A DNA stretch of 64,000 bases, taken from NCBI RefSeq assembly GCF_029168945.1, contig NC_083604.1:28949686-29013685 (forward strand), given 5' to 3'. Shown piece after piece: positions 23,010 to 35,267 of the stretch. The notes below the pieces were generated by a model. It saw only the letters and a program-made list of their open reading frames with translations, searched no databases and had not been told where the DNA came from. Source of the DNA: Cannabis sativa (Eukaryota; Streptophyta; Magnoliopsida; Rosales; Cannabaceae). The position numbers and the translations under genes were made by a program. Positions within the stretch are counted from its first letter, which is position 1. Every line of letters begins with the position of its first letter.

Positions 23010-25244
23010 TGTAACACCCTAACTAATTTAGGCGTATTACGTGATTTTTAAACGTACTGTGCAGCTCGTTGCTAATCAACGAGGTTTATGGAAAAACGTG
23101 ATTAATTAAAATTTTGCTTTTTCATTAAACTTATAAACCATTTTACCAAAAAGTCTCGGGATCCCGATTTATAAAAATATTTACAAACGTTTTTGCTATT
23201 CAACTTTTACATCAAAATAAGGTCATCTAACGACCGTTACAAAAATCTCAGCCCTGCTGTCCCGAGGATCGTACGCTCCAGGCCTAACCGCCCCGACATG
23301 TACAATCCCATAAGCTCGCTCACGGTCCATCAGCAACTGCCTTGCCTTTACCTACACATGAACGTAAACTGTGAGTCGACAGACTCAGTAAGAAAAGCAT
23401 ACTAATATCATACGCAAAACTGACTGCCGTGTCCAACACGATACTGAGTCCCGCTACTGCCATGTCCAACATGGTACTGAGCACTACTGCCATGTCCAAC
23501 ATGGTACTGAGTTTTGAACGTTCAGGGGACGGTACTATTGACAAGTATCCTCCTGATCGGTCGAACCGGTCATACTCCGGCTGCTGGTCATACTCCAGCC
23601 TGTACCGACGGGATAGGTCAATAGCACTGAACCACCAACCAGTGTCGGCTGATCGGTCGAACCGGCCATACTCCGGCCGCTGGTCATACTCCACTCGTAC
23701 CGACGTGACAGGGTTAGGTGGTTCGAAGCCTAAATACATATCTAATGTAAACTAACAGGCTTCCTACATGCACGCTAAACATGTAAACTACATATGCATA
23801 CTGTTATACTAATCTTACCTGGATTCCGATTTCAGGTGTGCCGGTCAACCTGACTGGAACTGAAGCTGAACGGCGGATTACTGGCTCCTAAACCATAAAA
23901 ATCACAACGCTATAAGTGACACGCTAAATCACTTCCCGGGGACTAAAACTCGAAACTAAAAGTTTCCCTATCGATAAAAAGCATGGCAATACCCCTAAAA
24001 ACCCAAAAACGAGGAAAACTAGGGTTCTGAAAAATCCCCAACCGGAAGACCGGTTGCCCAACCAGAATTCCGGTTCCGGAAAAATCAACCCCATCCGAAT
24101 TCCGGATGCTCAACCGGAATTCCGGTTCCTCGCAGCAGAACCAAAAATTCACATATCTTGACCAATTCGAACCCAATTGATCCCAAACTTTCCGCACCTC
24201 GCTCTATAGGTCCCAAATGACCATTCCAAGGCCTCAAACCTACCCAGAAACCTCACAAGCAAATTTCACCATTGAAGACCAAGCTTTGAGTTCAAGAACT
24301 CAAACTTGGTTAAACCCACTAGCATGCACCCTAGCCTAGTTAATTCTACTTAACTAAGCATTAAAACACCTCTGCAAACTAACAATAACAACCAGCAATA
24401 ACACAGAAACTAAACATAGCATTTTCTCACAAAAATCATCAATTTTCACATATAATTTAAAAGCTTGAACAATCTAGCTACTCATGCTTCACACAACTCA
24501 TTTAACATCAAAAATCATGCTTTGAATCCATAAATTAACAACAAAATCACAGCAGCAAGAACATTTCACAATCACATGCATTTCATCCATTTTCATCATT
24601 TTTCTTGAATAAAACACAAAGGGAAATAAAAGGAATCAAACCTAGACTTGAATTACACTTAGAGGAGGAGAAAATCACAAGCTTTGAAGAGGAAAATCTC
24701 TGCCCTAGCAGCCCAACACCAAACCGAAAAGAGGGAGGAAGAGAGAGCTTTGAGTGATTTTTTCTAATTTCTTTAAAATGACTAAGTGTTGAAATTTGAG
24801 AAAAGGAAAATATAAATCACATAAATCATCTATTTCAGCCAAATAAACACTTAATTAATTATTTATTTTCCATTTCATAAAGTCATAAAAGACAAAATAC
24901 TAATGGGGCAAAAAGACCATTTTGCCCCTCTACCAAAAATCACCAAAATCATACTAAAGGGGTATTTTTGGGACATTCTAAATTCCCGGCCATTCCCGAC
25001 ATTCCCAATGTCTAAAACCCGTCCCCAAAATACTAACATACTAAGTTGTGATTTCTACTGAGCCAAACGCCGAGTTCCAAAATACCGGACACCGGAAATG
25101 CGAAATATAAAAACTGCTGATGACATAATTATGCATATCTGAATTCCATAAATAACAATGATAAATTATTTAAATAGCTATAAATAATTTCCTGATTAAT
25201 CATAAATAACTGCTAATTTCCAAATTAACTAAGCGGGCTTTACA
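23010..25244 (-). repeat. Gypsy 5' LTR (right copy)
   Basis: This is a near-identical partner of 15794-18036. Visible differences cluster in the repeated CATACTCCGG blocks (about 23576-23710) and the palindrome cluster. The right-hand target-site duplication TTTTC follows at 25245-25249. Confidence 0.95.
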
Positions 25245-25249
25245 TTTTC

Positions 25250-27165
25250 CCTTCGAAGAAACCATGTAATGATCCATTAAACATGAGTGAATATCGAGGA
25301 GTACGCACACAGATCATTATTAGGTTGATGAACTTCTCGGGGAATCGAAAAGCTTGAAGCATTTCTTCCAAAAAATCCCAGTCAAGAGAATCATAGGCTT
25401 TTTGAATGTCCAATTTAATCATACATCCAGGTTTGGACCCTTTCCTACCATAGTGTCGAATCAGATCCTGACAGATCATAATATTGTGTGCTATAAACCT
25501 GCCTGTAATAAATCCTCCCTGATTCTGAGCAACTAAATCAGGTAAGATAACTTTAAGCCTCGAACAGATGAGTTTAGTAGCCACCTTGTATAAAACATTA
25601 CAACAAGCAATGGGTCTAAATTCACTAACTGTATTAGGACACTTACATTTAGGTATGAGTGTAAGAACAGTAGTGTTGATCTCCTTGAGCATCTGCCCTG
25701 AATGTAGGAATGTAAGTACTGCTTCACTGATGTCATCTCCCAGTAATTCCCAATTGTCTTGAAAGAAACAACTAGAAAAACCATCTGGCCCCGGAGCTTT
25801 GATTCCAGGAATATCAAATACAGCTTTCTTGACTTCCTCCTTAGAGAACTCTTTTAGTAAGTATTCTGCTTGTAAATTGGTTACTAAAGGGCCAAGCTTC
25901 ATGACTTTTGAATTAACCTTCTTCCTGAATTCCATTTTAGAACCGAGCAATTGGTGATAAAATGAAATAAAGGCTTCAGATATCTTCTTTTGGTCATCTG
26001 TTCTCATCCCCTGATTATCTTCAATGGACAGTATACTGTTCATTTTCCTCCTCTCCTTGATACTAGCATGAAATAAGGCTGAGTTTTCATCTCCTTCCTT
26101 AACCCAACTAATCTTGGATTTTTGACGAAGAAAGGAGTGCAAACCTTTGAGTAATTGCCCATATTTTTGTCTTGCTGCCAATTCTTGTTCAATTAACTCA
26201 TGACATAACGGATCTTCTTGCAATTTCCTTTGAATCTCAGTTAGACCCTTTCTGGCTTCTTCTGTCGCTTCTTGAATGTTTGAAAAGCTCCTCCTATTCA
26301 ACTCTTTGAGAGCCACTTTTAATTTCTTTAACTTTGAAGTGACTTGGAACATCTTAGAGCCTACCACCTTCTGCTTCCATACATCACCTACAATCTCTTT
26401 GTATCTTGGATGGGAGGTCCACATTTTAAAATACTTAAAAGGCTTCTTCCCATTTAGAATTCCATGAGACAAAGTTACTATAGCTGGGGAATGATCAAAT
26501 AACTCCTCCATTGCAAAAATAGCTTCAGCAGTAGGGAAGTTATGTAACCATTGTGGATTGGCTAGAACTCTATCAATCTTTGAGTAAATTCTTTCATTTC
26601 CTTGTCTTTTGTTGTTCCATGTGAAAAAACTGCCTCTAAATTTAATATCTTCTAGCTGACATTGCTCTACACAATCGATAAAATCAGTGGCTGAGCTATA
26701 CTTTACTCTTTTCCCAACTCTTTCTTCTTTGGACAAAATATCATTAAAATCACCCAAAACCATCCAAGGTTCTCTGTTACTCAATTGCTTTAGATCTGCC
26801 CACAACACCTTTCTCCCTTCAACATCATTAAACCCATAAACAAATGTAGCTAGAAAGTCAAACTTACCATCTAAAGTAGCAGCTTGCAAATGGATAAGCT
26901 GGCTGGTACATTTGAGAATGTTCACTGAAAAACTACACGGGTTCCATGCTACTATAATCCGCCCTCCTTCGTGCCACGCTATATTCGATGTGAAACACCA
27001 CCCTTGGAAAACATTAAGATATAAGGCCCCAAGCTTTGAGGCCTTTGTTCTCGTCTCGAGGAGGCCAACAAGCCCAGCTTTATGGACATGTAACATGTTC
27101 TTAACAAGATTTTGCTTACTTGGGTCATTGATTCCTCGGACGTTCCAACATACTATTTTATCCAT
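25250..27165 (-). pseudogene. LINE ORF2, N-terminal part (endonuclease and RT N-terminus)
   Basis: Start chosen at ATG 27165-27163 (MDKIVCWNVRGINDPSKQNL); the frame is open slightly further upstream without an ATG. The endonuclease shows the Asn of CWNVRG, the Glu of GLLETRT, LGDFNDIL and the final DHSP, all expected catalytic or metal-binding positions. Then come a coiled linker (WVKEGDENSALFHASIKERR) and the RT (KAPGPDGFSSCFFQDNW, LTLIPKC, EFRPIACCNVLYK, LVAQNQGGFITGR, IKLDIQKAYDSLDWDFL with the first catalytic Asp). No stop occurs in this piece. It is cut at the gypsy insertion and continues in frame at 15793. The ATG overlaps the ORF1 stop by 8 bases. Confidence 0.95.
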
Positions 27166-28543
27166 CTCCAAGAGGAGGTGCTCCCCCCCCCCCCCCTCTT
27201 TTCTTGTCAACTATGGATGATTTAGGCTTGCCACTAGTGACTGTAACTGCTCCAATTACCACATCAATTCCATGCTCCGAAAGTCCTTCCAGAGCATTGT
27301 AAGAGTTTGCAATGTGAGTTTCAGCCAAGACCTCTTTTCCTCTAACTTTACTCCCTTTCATAACTTCCTTAAAACCCTCATTTCCCCCAACAACCGGTTG
27401 TACTGACGCCTCTCCTTCCTTAAAATCTGCTTCTCTATTCACCTCAGAATTCTCTTCTAATCTCTCTGTAACAGCCGAATCTTGATTCCCTTTAGATCCT
27501 TTAATCACCCATTTTTGTTCTTTCACTGTCTTTTTCTTACAATCCACCGTAGCATGTCCTAATCCTTTGCAGTATTGACAAAGAATAGGTTTCCATTCAT
27601 AGGTAATTGAGGCATAAACATCATAACCATACTCATCTTCAAAAGGTATTCTTGCTGGAAAATCTTGCTGAATATCGACTTCAACTAGCACCCTCGGATA
27701 ATTGAGTTTATTCCTCGCCTTAGTCATTTCATCAACTTGAAGAAGCTTCCCCAACTGCCCAACAATTTTAAACAGAGATTTTTCTCCCCAATACTTCAGT
27801 TCTAAATCTGGCAATTGTATCCAAATCGGAACCAACCTGATATCTTCTTTCTTGAAGCTTGTTTCAGAATCCCAAGCCTTCATTACAACCGGTCTATTGT
27901 TGAAGAAAACATATCCCCCATTAAGTATTTCATCTCTAGTTTCAATAGAATCAAACCGGACTAGGAACACCCCATAAGACAACGCACCAACCTTATCAAC
28001 TTTCCCTTTCCAAACCCTCCTAATAAATCCTTCAATCACAGACAAAGGAGGATTGGAACCTAGAACGTAGCATACTATAGAAGGACTCCAATAATGAACC
28101 TCATCCTCAATGTCCTCTAAGGTTATCTTCACCTTGCTAGAGCTACCAGTATTCTTAAAGGTATTTTCTAAATTCCTCACTACATTTCCAGAACGCAGAA
28201 TAGGAGGAGTAATAGGATTACCTTCTTTTAGAGCAGTCGCACAGGATCGGTTAGCTTGAAGGAAGAATTGAAAATCCCTGCTGATTTCATCTTGTCTCCT
28301 GATTGATTGCAGAGAAGATCTAGGTGATAAAGCCGGCACCATATCGATATCCTCCCTCCCATCGTCATTCACCTGCTCAGAATCATCGTTTTCTTCCTCC
28401 TCTGAAAATTCCACTGGTTCAATACCAATAATTGCATCCATGGTCTTCGTTTTACGAACCTTATCAGATGATGAAGGCCCTCGCTTCTTTGGTTTCTTGA
28501 TCGCAGAACTCAATTTCCCCTGCCTCGCCCTAGTTTTCGCCAT
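27158..28543 (-). CDS. LINE ORF1 (DUF4283 RNA-binding-type domain and zinc knuckle)
   Basis: This is an intact 461-codon frame. The N-terminus is basic and low-complexity (MAKTRARQGK, KKPKKRG), followed by an acidic patch (FSEEEENDDSEQ). A DUF4283 domain covers about residues 150-290 (GFIRRVWKGKVDKVGALSYG, FLVRFDSIETRDEILNGG, LVPIWIQLPDLELKYW). A zf-CCHC_4 knuckle, CQYCKGLGHATVDC, lies near 335-350. Plant L1 ORF1 proteins of this layout are thought to bind the element RNA. The C-terminus reads through the 14-base C tract (27183-27196) as a Gly run and ends GAPPLGDG. Its stop overlaps the ORF2 start in the eight bases ATGGATAA. Confidence 0.93.
   Translation of the reverse strand: MAKTRARQGKLSSAIKKPKKRGPSSSDKVRKTKTMDAIIGIEPVEFSEEEENDDSEQVNDDGREDIDMVPALSPRSSLQSIRRQDEISRDFQFFLQANRSCATALKEGNPITPPILRSGNVVRNLENTFKNTGSSSKVKITLEDIEDEVHYWSPSIVCYVLGSNPPLSVIEGFIRRVWKGKVDKVGALSYGVFLVRFDSIETRDEILNGGYVFFNNRPVVMKAWDSETSFKKEDIRLVPIWIQLPDLELKYWGEKSLFKIVGQLGKLLQVDEMTKARNKLNYPRVLVEVDIQQDFPARIPFEDEYGYDVYASITYEWKPILCQYCKGLGHATVDCKKKTVKEQKWVIKGSKGNQDSAVTERLEENSEVNREADFKEGEASVQPVVGGNEGFKEVMKGSKVRGKEVLAETHIANSYNALEGLSEHGIDVVIGAVTVTSGKPKSSIVDKKRGGGGGAPPLGDG
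27183..27196. repeat. 14-base poly(C) tract (poly(G) in the LINE sense strand)
   Basis: The tract lies just upstream of the ORF1/ORF2 overlap of the LINE and encodes Gly in the ORF1 frame. Its length decides whether ORF1 ends as read here. Confidence 0.95.
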
Positions 28544-28593
28544 AGCACCAGCCCAGCAAGAGCTGAACGAGAGAGAGAAAGGGAAAAAGTTTC

Positions 28594-28607
28594 TAGAAGA
28601 TAGATAT
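28594..28607. repeat. Target-site duplication of the LINE, right copy
   Basis: TAGAAGATAGATAT is identical to 14024-14037, directly beyond the LINE 5' end. Confidence 0.93.
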
Positions 28608-31600
28608 TAAACACTTGAGAAAGTGTAACTGTATTGTATCTGGAATTAGAAATATAAGAAAATTTCAGTTTGGATTCTAAAATTAAAGTCAAAGACTTAA
28701 ATTTATACCAAATATTATGAGTAATTCTATCTTGGACCACCACTACTAATACAAACTCTAAGTCAGATTTGCCCATACAAGTAGGAGATTTCTAAGATTG
28801 AGGATTTATATCAATTGGGAATAGAATTTCGGGATTATAATCATATGCGTCATTTAATTTCTTAAGAGAAAATATAGAATGACATGAAATGATTTATAGA
28901 CCATTCATCCAATGATATGTTTTGAAGCTAATTCGAAATGAATAAGCTAAGAGGAATTGGGATAATTTCGTTTATAAATAAGAATCCAACGATGCTTCGA
29001 TTAGCGAAAGACAAAGTAATCTTATTTATGTAATCTTCTTGTTTCATATTGTAAAAATACTAGTCTAAGGTGTCGTCAATTGATGAACAGCTAGATGTCG
29101 CATATACAATATTTATCTTTCGAGATCTAACACTATTATGTATGTCTAATGGTGAAAATCCATTAGGGATTTATCTCATTAGAAAAACAAACATGTTAGA
29201 CCAACAGTGAAGATTCGAAATTAAACTACAACTTAATAACAGAAAATGACATGGTTCAATATAAATTCATACACAATTCAGAAATTATAAACATATAGCA
29301 AGTAGGAATGACTAGTGAAAATACTAAAACATACAATCCTAAATAATTTCCAAGGTTTTCAACAAACTGATACAGTGTCCCGGTTGGCGAGAGTCAAAGC
29401 ATCATTTATTGAATAGAGTTGTCAGCTCATCTAAAATAGAAACCATTCTAGCAACCTTTTATTCGATCAAAATAAGAATCCAACGTTGTCCCGGTAGGCG
29501 AGAGTCAAGGTTATTCTCATTTTATGAGCTTCCACCATTGTTTCATGTTTTATGAGTTTATCTCTAAGTAGTCACCGTAGGGGAGAGTCTAAATAGAGAT
29601 GAAAACTCACAAAACACTTATCAAATGAAATCTTACGGTGTTAAATGCGTTCAACGAATAACCATCCATAGGGGGACGAAGTCTAGCGTCTCGAGGTTAT
29701 ATTGAAAACATTTAACTTTTGTAAGACCAACAATGGAGATCGAATATCTTAATAATAATCAAGCTCATTATTTAAAGTGAGTTGTATTTTCTTTGATTCT
29801 CTTTATTTAATTTATTTATTTCAAATATATATTTATTTAAAATTTCCAATTTAGAATGAAAAATTCTAAATATAAATTTTAATTTAATATTTATAAATTT
29901 TACTTAGATGGATATGAAAATAACATGAATTATTTCCATCTTAGTAATAATTTCCAATAAATATTTAGGAAAATATTTAATTTAAGTTGTTACAAAATTA
30001 ATATAAATTAATTTACAACTCAAATTTAATTTTCTATAAATATATATTGCATTTCGAAAAATTAAAGTATATAAGAATACAATTTTCGAAAAATGCATAT
30101 TAAAATAAATCCTGGAAAAATTATTCTAATTTAATGTTGGCCCAAAATTAATTAATAAAATTAATTTACAACAAAAAATATAATTTTCCTATTTAATTAA
30201 ATATATAAGAAAAATTTCAAATATTTAAGTATGATGATGAAAATCAACTTAAATATTAATTTTCTATTTAATTAAATACACTAGAAAAATACTTCAAGCA
30301 AAAATATCATCTATCTAGATTATCCTTTGACTAATTAATTCAATTTCTAATAATAAACTTTAATTCAATTTATTTTGAATTAATCAATAAATGAAAAAAT
30401 CATTGATTTAAGTTGATCCAAGAATTAATTAAAATAAATAATTAATTTACAACTTAATCTATTTTTCAAGATAAAATTCGAAATTCTAGCATTTAAGAAA
30501 TGCAATTTCGAAAATTGATTAATAAAATAAAGAAAAAATATATTTTGAAAATTATTTAAATTTAGTTGAAAAAATAAATTTCAACTAAAAATAATTTTCT
30601 ATTTAATTAAATGTCATGAAAAAGAAATATTTAAGTATGATGATAAAAATCAACTTAGATATTCAATTTTCAAATTAATTAAATGTATTAAATTCAAGAA
30701 ATAAATAATTAAGTGTAGAGAAGGCTTAATTATTAGTCTCTAGTTTAATACTATGAAAAATATACTTAAAATAAATTGTACCAAAATTAATTATATAATT
30801 AATTTCACAATTTATAATATTTTCCTATTTAATATTAGAAATAATAAGTAGTCTAGAAATAACTATCTAGAAAATATCTTATTTGACTAAGTATCTTTTC
30901 CACAAAATTTGAAAAAAAAATATCTAATTTAAGTTGTATTAGAAAAAATCTAGAACTTAAATATTTTTCAAATTTAAATTTAATTAAATATCAAAAATTA
31001 AGTTGTAACCACTTAATTTGAAAATATTCCATTTTAAGTTAATATTCGAAAAGATATCAACTTAAAAAATATCTAAAATATTCCATTTTAAGTTAATATT
31101 CGAAAAGATATTAACTTAAAAAATATCTAAAGAATCTTAATAACCAATGCCTAAAATTCCTCAACTTAATTTTGAAATTTGAAATTCAAAAGATATTCAG
31201 ATTTAAGTTGGTTAGTTGTAGATAACTAAATATCAACTTAAATAAGAATATTTAATGAAAATTTTAAATTAAGTTCCAGAAAGAATCTAGATGGTTATAA
31301 TTCTATATTTAATTAAATACAAGAAAATACATATAGTTTAGCTTAGAATAAAGAATTCTTTAACTATAATTTTCTTAAATTAATTTCAAAATAAATGAAA
31401 TTAATTATGTTGCTAATCAATTTTATTAGGTTAAACTAGTGTAATTAACCTAGTACAGTTGTTCAAATCAGGCAAATGGGCCTTCACAATTGGGGTGGTT
31501 CATGTGAGGGGGTGCTGGGTTCAGTATGTCGTACCCACTTCTATGGCTCCCAACTCTCACACAAGGCCCAAAAGAGAGGAATTTAACCTTAATAAGAACA

Positions 31601-32890
31601 ACTGTTATTAATTGAATAAGCCCAATAACTAAATGAGCCTAAATAAATTCTATCAAGAACTATGATAATTTATTTTAGCAACAACAACCTATATGTATCT
31701 ATAATCAAATTAAACAAATAGGCACACACAGGTACACTTTGGATGGGTCCTATCATGTTGCTAGGTCATACACAGATGAAAGAAGATTGTAAATATACCT
31801 GTTACAAATTATTAACTTGACCAAGGGAGCCATCAGATCATTAGATCTGGCAAAAAGTAACCGTGGCTATTTGCAATCAAGTAATAATAGGTTTTGAAAA
31901 CTTACAAACAAGCTAAAACACATACTCCTGCAACAAGGTTAGCTGGATAGTTGGATGTAGGATTTATTTAATTTTAAATTAAATAATTAATTTCGAAATA
32001 ATTAATTAATTAAAAAATAATTTTTCGAAAATTAAAAAAAAAAAAAAAATTGAAATTTAAAAAAAAAATTAAATTTAAAATTAAACCTACAATTTTGAAA
32101 AATTAGGTTTCAACCAACCTAAATATCATTTCAAAATTTGCTAACTACTTTTAAATTTTAAATGTTATTTTATAAATAAAAATTAAATAAAAAATTAGAA
32201 AAGATAAATGAATATCTTTTTCAAATTTTAAATGTAATTTAAATAAATAAAATAACAAAATTTAAAAAAAAATTAACAAAATATCTTATATCATTTAAAA
32301 ATTACATGATTATAAATATCTTATTTTTAAATTTAAAATAAGATAAGATATAATCAAATTTTAAAATAAGATAGATTTTTAAGCAAGAAGATAGATACTA
32401 ATTCTATTCAAATTTCAAATTACACTAATATCTTGAATTAAATTTAAAAAATATTAAATTAATTCGAAAAGATAATCAGAATTGAATTAGGAATAGTAAT
32501 AGTATAAATACAAAACTATACCAAAAATCGGAAGTTAATTCCATGAAAAAGTATGAAAAATCGAAGAAAAACAAAAAAATTCTGAACTGTACGGACAGTT
32601 TCGCGATCGTAGGAAAATTTCAGCACAGTCCCGATTTTTTCAAATCTTCAAAAATTCATAACTAATTCAAATAAAATCGAAATTGAGTTCTGTAAAAGGC
32701 TAACTTGCTTAATTTTTCCCATACTATCCAATAAAAATAATTCCAGAAACAAAATCGCAATTATTTTTCACGAAAATTTACAAACATCAATCAATCATCA
32801 AATAACACTCAATACAACATGATACCATCCAAAAAACATACAAACAATCGTTTTAAAGTCCAAATTTCTTGCAAGTAAATCAATTACCAT
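28608..32890 (-). other. AT-rich internal/leader region of copia A
   Basis: No gene is present. From about 29200 rightwards the sequence is collinear with the leader of copia C (51300-54880): matching blocks include AATTCAGAAATTATAA, the GGCGAGAGTCAA motifs (29376-29399, 29488-29510 and a weaker one at 29571-29591), the block around 31480-31560 (GGGCCTTCACAATTGGGG), and a GC-rich patch near the primer site (TTTCGCGATCG, about 32600-32610). The part from 28608 to about 29200 has no counterpart I can match to gag. Confidence 0.7.
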
Positions 32891-32903
32891 GGCTCTGAGG
32901 CCA
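32891..32903 (-). other. Primer-binding site of copia A
   Basis: On the minus strand it reads TGGCCTCAGAGCC, two bases inside the 5' LTR. It differs from the usual tRNA-iMet site (TGGTATCAGAGC) at two positions and is identical to the site of copia C (54885-54897). Confidence 0.75.
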
Positions 32904-32905
32904 GT

Positions 32906-34798
32906 TGTTGGAAATTATTTTACCAGGATCTTAGATCTACTCACAAGTATGTTTATTAACATCCTAAATAAGAACTTTCTAAAACGATAAATTAAACACA
33001 TATAAAGTTTAGGAAACCTTACATTGGGTGCAGCGGAACATAATGACTCCTTCCGTTCAGATATCTAGCCCTTGATTCCTTTCTGTAGCAGAGCATTATC
33101 AATATCTGAACCTGGATCTCTTTCTCTGAATCTTTGATGCTGAAACTCCTTTGCTGATGATCTTTCTTCACGATCTTCCTCACTATGATTGAGGTATCAC
33201 TTGCTGTGTGTGGGCACTACTCATACACTAAGGATTTCGAAATTCAAGAGGGAAGAGAAAGAAGAAGTGGCAGCTAAAGATAGGGAGAGAGAAAGGCTCA
33301 GTTTTTCTGAATCAGAAGTGTAGAAAATTTAGTGTAATTTTCCTGAAGCCTTCACTATCTATTTATAGCATTCCACTAGGGTTAGGTTTGAATTATATGG
33401 CATTAAAATAATGAAAAAATCAACTTAAAAACCTTCAATAGGTGGCCGGCCAAGCATTAGTGGATTGGGCCTTGGGTTTTGCAATTTTGCAATTTTAACA
33501 CCTTTTGTATCTGATTTTCTCAAAAATGCCAATTTCCTAATTCAACCATTTAAATGCCAATTCTAACTATTTAATAACTATAAATAATTATTAAATAATA
33601 TTGTCATTTATCATATTTATTAATTGAACCATACAAAGTATCATAATTAACAAATATGCCCCTATAAACTCTTTCTTTACAATTTCGCCCTTACTTAGTG
33701 AAAAATTCACAAATAGACATAGTCTAACTTGTGAATTATAATTGATTAATCAAAACCAATTACACGAGTCTTACAAGCAATATTATCTCAACTAGTGGGG
33801 GGACCATGGGTCTATATAACCGAGCTTCCAATAAGTAGATCAAGAATTTAACACTAAAATTCACTAACTTATTAATTCTTCGTTGAATCCATGCATAGAA
33901 CTTAGAATTGCACTCTCAGTATATAGAATGCTCTATATGTTCCACCATATAGACACATCATTAGTTATCCATTGTTATAATCCTAATGTGATCAATTATC
34001 CTCTATATGAATGATCTACACAGTAAAGGGATTAAATTACCGTAACACCCTACTATGTATTTTATCCTTAAAACACTTGACCCCGTATAAATGATATTTC
34101 AGCTTATGTGAAATGAGATCTCCACCATTTATTTTTGTTTGGTCAAGCTCGAAGGAGATCATCCTTTGCTTACTATTCGCCAGATAGAAGCTATAGATTC
34201 CATGTTCATGCTAGCGCTCCCACTCAATTGCACTACCGTGTTTCCAAAATGTACGTATCACCCTGACCTAAAAGTAGGCTTAACTAACAAATCAAAGAAC
34301 ACGAATAGCCTTTCAAGATTGAGCCTAATCATAACAGGATTAAGATCATTTGATCTAGGATCAACTAGGCGATATTGACTTGAATAGATATTACGGTAAG
34401 TTTAATAAATCTAAGTCAAAGTTCAATATCGGTCCCTTCCGATGCATACTCCATGCATCCAACCTGAGCTTTACTTTAACCAATGTTCTGGAAAGAACAT
34501 AGTATTTCTCCAAATACAAGTAAACTCTTGTTGTAGATTATCATATCAGTAAAACCCTGTGTCTGATAAATCTAGGAAACTTTATTCACATAGTCATGTT
34601 TACTTTCCAATGTGTTGACGGCACAATAAACAGGATCAAGTATGTGAAAAGGGTTTCAGATGAATTTATACATTATGTACATATAATCATGAAATAAATC
34701 ATGTGAACCATGCAACATTAAATGTTATTTCTGATCTATATTAATAAGTAAATCTGATTATATTGAAATGAGTTTTATTTAGGGCATAAAACCCAACA
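32906..34798 (-). repeat. Copia A 5' LTR (1.89 kb)
   Basis: The LTR starts TGTTGGAAATT and ends GGGCATAAAACCCAACA in the plus orientation. It is homologous along its length to the LTRs at 46664-48582 and 54900-56817 (for example TTTACCAGGATCTTAGATCT at the start and GACCATGG near 33800). A short frame inside (34139-34378) is not a gene. Confidence 0.92.
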
Positions 34799-34959
34799 CC
34801 CATTTCTATGAAATGAACAACTATTTATAGGCTAACAAGAAAATCAATTTCGTTGATCTAGAGTGAGTCATCTTTGTTCAGTCGGTCAGGCCGATTAGAT
34901 GATCACTTTATGTCTTGTTCGTAGAGAATTAGGTACCTTCATTGGTTGGTTATTCATAA
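34799..34959. other. Spacer between copia A and copia B
   Basis: These 161 bases of unassigned sequence carry no open frame and no recognised motif. Confidence 0.6.
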
Positions 34960-35264
34960 TGTTAGAAAATGAAAATGTCATTTGTTACCATTTTCTCACT
35001 TTTGCTATTTCCTTTATGTCATTTATGTAAATTAGTTATTCTTTGCACGATTTTCCAATCATTGCACTCTGTACAAATTCTCTCTCTTTTCGGTTATAAA
35101 TGTCAGAGAGAATATTCTCTTCTTTTGTCTGTACATTAACCTTTTGGGAGTAAGGTGTAATTATTCTAGAATGTACTATTGCTGCCCTAGAGGCTATATA
35201 ATGAAAAGTTTGCACAGCAGCTTATTGAGCTGATTTTTCCAATTACCATTTTCCTATTTTCTTA
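34960..35264 (+). repeat. Copia B 5' LTR
   Basis: This LTR of about 305 bp carries a TATA-like CTATATAATG (about 35194-35203) that may position transcription. The 3' terminus is not a clear CA; the two LTRs agree up to TTTTCTTA and then differ. The 3' LTR lacks a short segment (GCCCTAGAGG) present here. Confidence 0.88.
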
Positions 35265-35267
35265 CCT

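Larger units (their letters stand above)
15794..25244 (-). mobile_element. Ty3-gypsy chromovirus-type retrotransposon, complete with two LTRs
   Basis: This 9,451-bp minus-strand element has LTRs of 2,243 and 2,235 bp (TGTAACACCC to GCTTTACA) and a TTTTC duplication on both sides. A primer site for initiator tRNA-Met lies at 22995-23006, and a G-rich polypurine tract next to the left LTR. Internal order on the minus strand is gag, protease, RT, RNase H and integrase with a chromodomain-like tail, which is the Ty3-gypsy order. The tail and RT sequence suggest the Tekay/Del group. One frameshift (around 20655-20690) and one stop (19277-19279) break the polyprotein. LTR differences are few and concentrated in repeat-rich parts, so the insertion is recent. 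Confidence 0.96.
14038..28593 (-). mobile_element. L1-type LINE, full length, split by a gypsy element
   Basis: The element is on the minus strand, bounded by a 14-bp exact target-site duplication (14024-14037 and 28594-28607). Its 3' end carries a short poly(A), seen as T at 14043-14051. Without the gypsy insertion it is about 5.1 kb: a short 5' UTR, ORF1 (28543-27158), ORF2 (27165-25250 continuing at 15793-14341) and about 290 bases of 3' UTR. ORF2 remains in frame across the gypsy site once the element and one TTTTC copy are removed. Only one in-frame stop (15457-15459) is seen, so the LINE was close to intact when it was hit. Confidence 0.93.
11950..34798 (-). mobile_element. Copia-like LTR retrotransposon A, interrupted by LINE and gypsy
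   Basis: The element is oriented on the minus strand. Its 5' LTR is intact at 32906-34798 and its 3' LTR survives only as 114 bases at 11950-12063, identical by eye to the matching end of the 5' LTR. Between them lie a purine tract (12064-12074), about 2 kb of 3' internal sequence, the inserted LINE (14038-28593), then about 4.3 kb of leader-type sequence and a tRNA-iMet-like primer site (32891-32903). Without the LINE the internal part is about 6.3 kb, much the same as copy C. No gag or pol domain is readable. LTR ends are TGTTGG and CCAACA in both orientations. Confidence 0.8.

Noticed and set aside
29200..32900. Repeats as a CRISPR array or satellite
   Set aside because: Units are few, irregularly spaced and part of a retrotransposon leader in a plant genome.
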